From the NCBI GenBank assembly GCA_022393335.1, contig JAJEKB010020044.1, forward strand, positions 317,238-381,237: DNA of 64,000 bases, given 5' to 3'. This DNA comes from Macrotrachela quadricornifera. Taxonomy: Eukaryota; Rotifera; Eurotatoria; Philodinida; Philodinidae. Below are positions 58,901 to 64,000 of this stretch, one piece after another. The first letter of the stretch is position 1. Each line of letters starts with the position of its first letter. The notes under the pieces were generated by a model. It ran no database searches. It had not been told where the DNA came from and saw only the letters and a list, made by a program, of their open reading frames with translations. Both the position numbers and the translations under genes were made by a program.

Positions 58901-61900
58901 CGCATCTGTCCAGAGAATTGTTTGAAATTTCTGTAGTTAACTGGTTCTATTCTTCTATTTACATCTACCACTAACGATTATAATAGAGAAACATTCGATG
59001 AGGAATCATCATCACACATTTTTAATTAACTTTTGTTTGGCTTTCTTTGCAATATTATACAAACGCATAATATTCAATCGAATTGAAAGTTGTAGGATCT
59101 CGTCATGCTATCTTCAGGCGTATTGCAAGATTTAATAACAAATGACATAAATAAAACGAACATTAAAATATAAAAATTCTTGACAAAGCAGCGGATCTAG
59201 TGTTCTATTATAGAGTCATTTTGTTTACTAGCAATGTTAGAATGAAAGTCAATAGCGTATTTGATACATTTAAAGGAATCATAGCTGATGTTTAGTCATT
59301 TTTATTACAACATTCTAACTTATATTATGTTGATATATGTAATCCAAATTGGTTTTGAAAACCATATGATAATAATAGCAAGCATCATACGGTCAATTTT
59401 GATGATACTTTTAAGACATACTTATTCAACACTTAGCTATTGGATGCTCCTCATGGTGACTGCTTTAATGTTAAACAATGGAATATACTACGTCACTTTA
59501 AGTTTGCACTTAGGTTTACTACTAATATTGATGAACACTGAATAAAGTCAGATTGGAATGAATTCTTAGATTTTGACTGTCACGGTACCATTGATTATGC
59601 GCAATGTGTCAACAATTATCGGAACTACATATGGCCTACGAATGATACACTTGAACTCACTAGTGTATCAAATTCTAATTGTGTTATTGATCGTCTACTT
59701 ACATATTCCGACTATAATGATTTAGTTCGACTGAATATCTTGATATTTAGTAATCTGGTTATTTGAACAAGCGGAAAAAGGAATAAATAAGTCATTACAA
59801 TCAATTCAAGCTAGATATCGCAGCAACAAAAAAAAAGGACTTAGTAGTTGTTGGATTAGGAGCTGACACAGCAGTTGCTATAAGTAGATGTGAGAGTGAA
59901 TGCGTATTTACTGATAAACGATAAGTAGCTCATCTGATACATATTAATCCCTTGATAAAATATTCGAAAATTGATGTACATTAGCAAATTAGAAGTAGAG
60001 GACAAGCCATTGAATTACCTATAGCTGCATCAATAGCATTGACATTGATTGATAAAACGATGGAAAAAATTTATAACGCTTTCTTATTGTATGATCCCAC
60101 AAAAATAATACCTTCAACTATTCACTTCTCTTTCCTTTTATCATTATAATTTGAAGTATATTTATTCTCATAGATATTCTAATTGAAATATGTTTAATAT
60201 ATTATGTTTTCATTTAAACAAAAAATACTCGATTAAAATTTAAAATTTTTACACATGTCACATATTTTTTGTTTTATAACCTCTTAAAATTTAATTAATT
60301 CCCTAGGCGTTATATTGTTACATAATAAAAGTTTTCAATGAATTGAAATTTAGTATTACGAAATAGTATAGGGTAAGCATGAAAAAGAGTATTATCTTAT
60401 TGACAATAGATTCAAGTAACAATTTTTTTTACATCATGTTTCTGTCAAAAGTTATTCGAAAAATACTGTCAAAGATATAATATTATTATATTAGTTGAAA
60501 ATTGTCTTACATAAAATATACAACTGAGGCATTAAATATTATTTATTATAAGTTGATAAAATTTAAAACAAATATAGATGTTTAATATATTTATTTAGAT
60601 ATTATTCAATAAATACTACATTTCCTTCTGATGATATATCATTAACTCGATCATTACCAATGGCATGTAATCTATTTGCAGATATTTTAATATCAGACAT
60701 ATTTCCTAAATTACTTTCAAAACATTTTGTAACTGAAATAAATACTCTATTAATGAGATGTTTTCATAATGTTTGGTATTTACCTCAAATTGATTTATTT
60801 CTTCATTCATTCTTTTTTGAACATTTACGTTATTCAATAAAACTTCAACGTGCATTTAATATTGATGAACATTCATTTTTAATTTCATTATTTCTTAAAT
60901 CTCGATTAACTCAATTGGAACGTGTTTATCGATTATTAAATGATATTGATCAAATATTTTTTCTTCATATTGATGTTCAACGAATTGTTTTATGTTCTCA
61001 ACAATATCAACAATTAATTGATAAACTTCTAGAAGATGAAAAATGTGTTAATATTAATAAACTTTCAAAAGAACAAAGTAATTTCAATTCAAATAAAATC
61101 ATACCTGGATTTCATATAAATATTTTAAATAATTATTACTATCATTTAACTAAACAACAACAAAAATGGATAACAAAAATTATTTTAAATGATTATCTAC
61201 AGGTAATTAATTCGATATATTAAAACTATAACAAATGATTTATATTTTGCTAGAATCAATATGTATCTAACTTGGAGAAATTAAAAGCATTACGTGTTCT
61301 TCGTCGTTTAACTTACACGTACCATGATACACTCGAATGGATTGAAAATAAACAAAATTGTTTTTTATCAACAACCAATGATAATTCGTCGGGCAATATT
61401 TCTGTTCGTGGAGCAAATATTCAAACAATTAATTACTACATTCTATGTTTACCAGCTACGTTTGATTTAATACCAGAAGAATTATTTAAACAATTCGATC
61501 GACTCATAACACAATTAAATGCATCGAATGCTACATATGTTAGAGATGCTATATTAAGTATTTCACAAAAGTTAACTGATCAATATTTTTTAAAACGTTA
61601 TATTGAATTGATTCATAGCGAACATTTTTCAAAATTGGGTAATAAGATTAGAATTATAGTAAAAAATATATTACTTTGTGTTTTATATAGGTATTACAGC
61701 ACAAAAAGCCTTACTTCGTTTAATGATTCAATATCGTTTTAATTCAACATTGATAACATCGATTATAAAACCTTTATGGGAATCTCGACCTCATCCTGAT
61801 ATTCGTGCTTGTATTATTATGATTTTAATTCAATTTATTCATGAATTAAATGTACATGATGATGAATCAGATATTTGGTTAATTCTTGAACAAGCTGCAT

Positions 61901-62912
61901 ATGATGATTATCATCCGGTAGTATTAGCACTATTTGGTGCAAATCAAAAAGGAATTTGTCAACCATCAAAAGAATTAAAAGTATCTTCTATTCAACTTCT
62001 TCAAACATTTGTTGAACGAATTCAAATGAAAATTTTAGAACATCCAACATCATTAACAGGACGTATATGGGCTTGGTCTTTACTTGATAGTAAATATTGT
62101 AATATAAATATCTTAATAGAAAAAGCTCAACAAATATGTATTCAATTTGATAAAAATGCTAATATTTTATGGAAATATGCTTTTGAAAAAATTTTATCAT
62201 TTTATAAATTACAAAAGTAAATTAGTTTTTTTTTTTGTATGTATTGAATAAAAACAATTATTTATTGTATTTTAGAATATCAGCTAATGATATTGGTAGT
62301 TTTATTCAATCAATTTTATATTATGAAAAAGAAATCGATTCAAATAAAAATGCTATTGATGATGAGAATGATTTACCAATTTATCATCGTATCAATGAAC
62401 TTTTAGAAATTTTCATTTCTTCGATTAGTGAAATTAATATTCAAGAACGTTTATATTTCCGTTCATTTGCTGTATCTATTCTTCAATTTGAAATAACAAT
62501 GGCTCCTTTAGTTGGAAAATTACTTATAAAATTAGCTGAAAATAAAGAAGATCTCGAAGAAATATTAATTCGTTTTCAACAACATTTATCTCCTGTTTAT
62601 TTTGAACATATTATTAATAAATTAGCAACATATATCAGTACTAATGATGGATCCTGTCCATTTGTACAACAATTGAATATTGATGAAAAATTTCATTTAG
62701 CTCTATGGTTTATTAATGAAAAAAATCAACCATTATTTGTTTTTGATCTACTTAAAAATCAAGTATTTAATAAAATAAGTATTAATAGACAACAATGTCA
62801 AATTCTTCTTCGTCAAATGAGACAAAGTAATAATTTACTTTTACGACAACAAGCACTGGAATATAAAGTACCTTGGAAAAAAGATGAAACTATTAATAAT
62901 GATAATACATAA
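55931..62912 (+). CDS. Large all-helical (HEAT-like) repeat protein, unknown function
   Basis: Seven exons: 55931-56259, 56310-56836, 56893-57739, 60599-61202, 61254-61638, 61691-62216 and 62276-62912. They total 3855 nt (1,284 aa) with matching phases. The start MSLIEKYELLKQEGT was chosen because the upstream in-frame extension is aromatic leader sequence. The protein is helical hairpins throughout: for example YLKKLSIHSFIDLQMLIFLS, QRANAAKIWLQFEQDEKQIY, LRVLRRLTYTYHDTLEWIE, HPDIRACIIMILIQFIHELN and EDLEEILIRFQQHLSPVYFE. This pattern fits HEAT/ARM-like solenoids. No membrane helix, signal peptide or catalytic motif. I do not recognise the family; similar Leu/Ile/Gln-rich proteins of unknown role are what I would expect in bdelloid gene sets (inference). 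Six introns; five are about 50-60 bp, one is 2.86 kb. Confidence 0.8.
57740..60598 (+). other. Oversized intron 3 of the helical-repeat gene with inserted material
   Basis: A 2,859-bp intron with donor GTAAGATATT and acceptor TATTTATTTAG; exons join as Q (CA|A) in frame. The first 1.5 kb shows nothing I can name. The part around 59290-60130 keeps a decayed coding fragment (separate entry). The size, against about 55 bp for the gene's other introns, points to insertion of foreign DNA. Confidence 0.65.
59290..60130 (+). pseudogene. Decayed coding fragment of unrecognised family inside an intron
   Basis: One frame reads, through scattered stops: SNLYYVDICNPNWF, KPYDNNSKHHTVNFDDTF, LDAPHGDCFNVKQWNILRHF, KFALRFTTNIDEH, SDWNEFLDFDCHGTIDYAQC, VNNYRNYIWPTNDTLELTSV, SNSNCVIDRLLTYSDYNDLV. 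Then, after frameshifts: KKKDLVVVGLGADTAVAISR, LIHINPLIKYSKIDV and GQAIELPIAASIALTLIDKT. The amino-acid composition and continuity look like former protein rather than chance. I do not recognise the family. It is on the same strand as the host gene. Confidence 0.4.
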
Positions 62913-64000
62913 ATGACCAAATTCTATGATTTAAATATGATTTTATTTATTTTTTTTTCGAAAAAAAAAAATATTTTATTAAATTTTATGATACTTTTGA
63001 AAAGAGAAAGTCGAAGTCATTTTTAGCATTCATCCGCATAAATATGATAACAACTATTGATAAGAATGTTGTACGATTATTTGTCTCTGATCATATAAAA
63101 GATAATATTCATATGATTTTGATTGCTCATAACATGTCGTGATCAAATAATGTAAGTTAATACTCGATTCGAGTAATCACATATTTTTTGTAGTTCCTCA
63201 GTGATTCTAAAAATCATAACTTAGACTATGAAAAATTTGAGTATAACAATGAGTGAAGTTTATCGAGTTCTGTTTGGAACAAGCATTGGAACATTTGATA
63301 CAAATCTATAAACAAATTGATAGTGAAATAATTTGAATCGAATACTAACTTCACTTACATCATTATCAATATCGACTATTCAACTTGTTTATTCTACAAA
63401 TTTGATCGATATGTATCAAGTTTGCTTTTCTCTTAGGAGTACAACCTAAAATTATTTGTGGAACATTTCATATGTATTTTTGTTACTTACCAATTAGTAA
63501 ATTTTTTTTAATGGGATCAACAGTATTACTTAATAAAGATGGTTGCTGATCTCATCCGTACGAAACAAAAACTGAATAAACTTCTATCACTAATTATAAA
63601 ATGAAGCAAAAACAACAATATAGAATATTTCAACATATACTACTGAAATTGTAATCTCAATCTTTTTATTTTAAATGAAAAATCAAAATATTCAAACAGT
63701 TTCACCAAAAAAAGAATTGATTATAAAGATAGAATAACTTTCATTTGAAGATATACCATAGATAGACTAATATTTGCTAAACAATTTAAGGTGAAAATTG
63801 CTTTTATTAAGACGTCAATAATAGATAAAAAGAGACTAAAATGTGTTTTAGTGAAAGATTAAAAAAAATAAATTTGATTTCTACAAGCATCTATAAATAA
63901 TTTTTCCATTTCGTATTTATTTTAATCATGATTATTAATAGTGATGGCACATTGGAATTAAATTTCAAAATATTAGTTATTATAATCAACAAGGACGAAA
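62913..64000. other. Intergenic 3' end of the window
   Basis: About 1.1 kb, A/T-rich. A stop-ridden stretch at 63240-63560 reads like decayed protein (SEVYRVLFGTSIGTFDTNL; STIQLVYSTNLIDMYQVCFS), but I cannot name it. No gene called. Confidence 0.4.

Overview
The window is a eukaryotic, AT-rich animal genomic segment. Genes have many introns, mostly about 50-70 bp with GTAAAT/GTAAGT-type donors, and the spaces between genes are long, A/T-rich and full of decayed transposons. The gene set (otoferlin-type ferlin, Cys-loop nicotinic receptor subunit, Cep57, acid glucosylceramidase relic, Hint protein) is metazoan. A bacterial-type CocE/NonD hydrolase, a SUKH-fold protein, a TLDc/B-box protein and relics resembling Penelope-like and MULE elements together suggest a bdelloid rotifer (Rotaria/Adineta-like). 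That assignment is inference, not proof.

Layout. 1-1060: 3' part of an unrecognised, possibly beta-propeller gene (+). 1109-1813: SMI1/KNR4-type gene (-). 1.9-7.4 kb: gene-free, holding two large fold-back palindromes. 7.57-9.72 kb: tandem pair of small Cys-rich type I membrane proteins with PPxY tails, with duplicated upstream blocks. 11.66-12.88 kb: Cep57-like gene (-). 16.16-17.26 kb: intronless B-box/TLDc gene. 18.53-22.03 kb: nicotinic acetylcholine receptor alpha-type subunit, with two candidate first exons. 22.5-29.9 kb: transposon graveyard (satellite-like repeat, MULE, pogo-like and Penelope-like relics). 30.5-33.5 kb: secreted CocE/NonD hydrolase (-). 36.5-37.7 kb: EEP/TDP2-like gene interrupted by one in-frame TGA (-). 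38.8-39.8 kb: secreted Hint-domain protein without a hedgehog-like N-terminal domain (-). 40.8 kb: small single-pass membrane protein. 41.5-43.06 kb: glucosylceramidase pseudogene (-). 43.33-43.71 kb: compact palindrome. 43.95-53.58 kb: complete otoferlin-type gene, 34 exons, about 2,155 aa (-). 55.93-62.91 kb: seven-exon gene for a 1,284-aa helical protein, whose one long intron carries a decayed coding fragment.

I reconstructed the splicing of the multi-exon genes by reading GT/AG borders and codon phase. The summed exon lengths of the CocE, Hint, Cep57, receptor, otoferlin and helical-repeat genes are all multiples of three, which supports the models. The most unusual items are the Hint-only secreted protein, the bacterial-type hydrolase with introns, the single TGA in an otherwise intact EEP gene, and the three independent palindromic elements.
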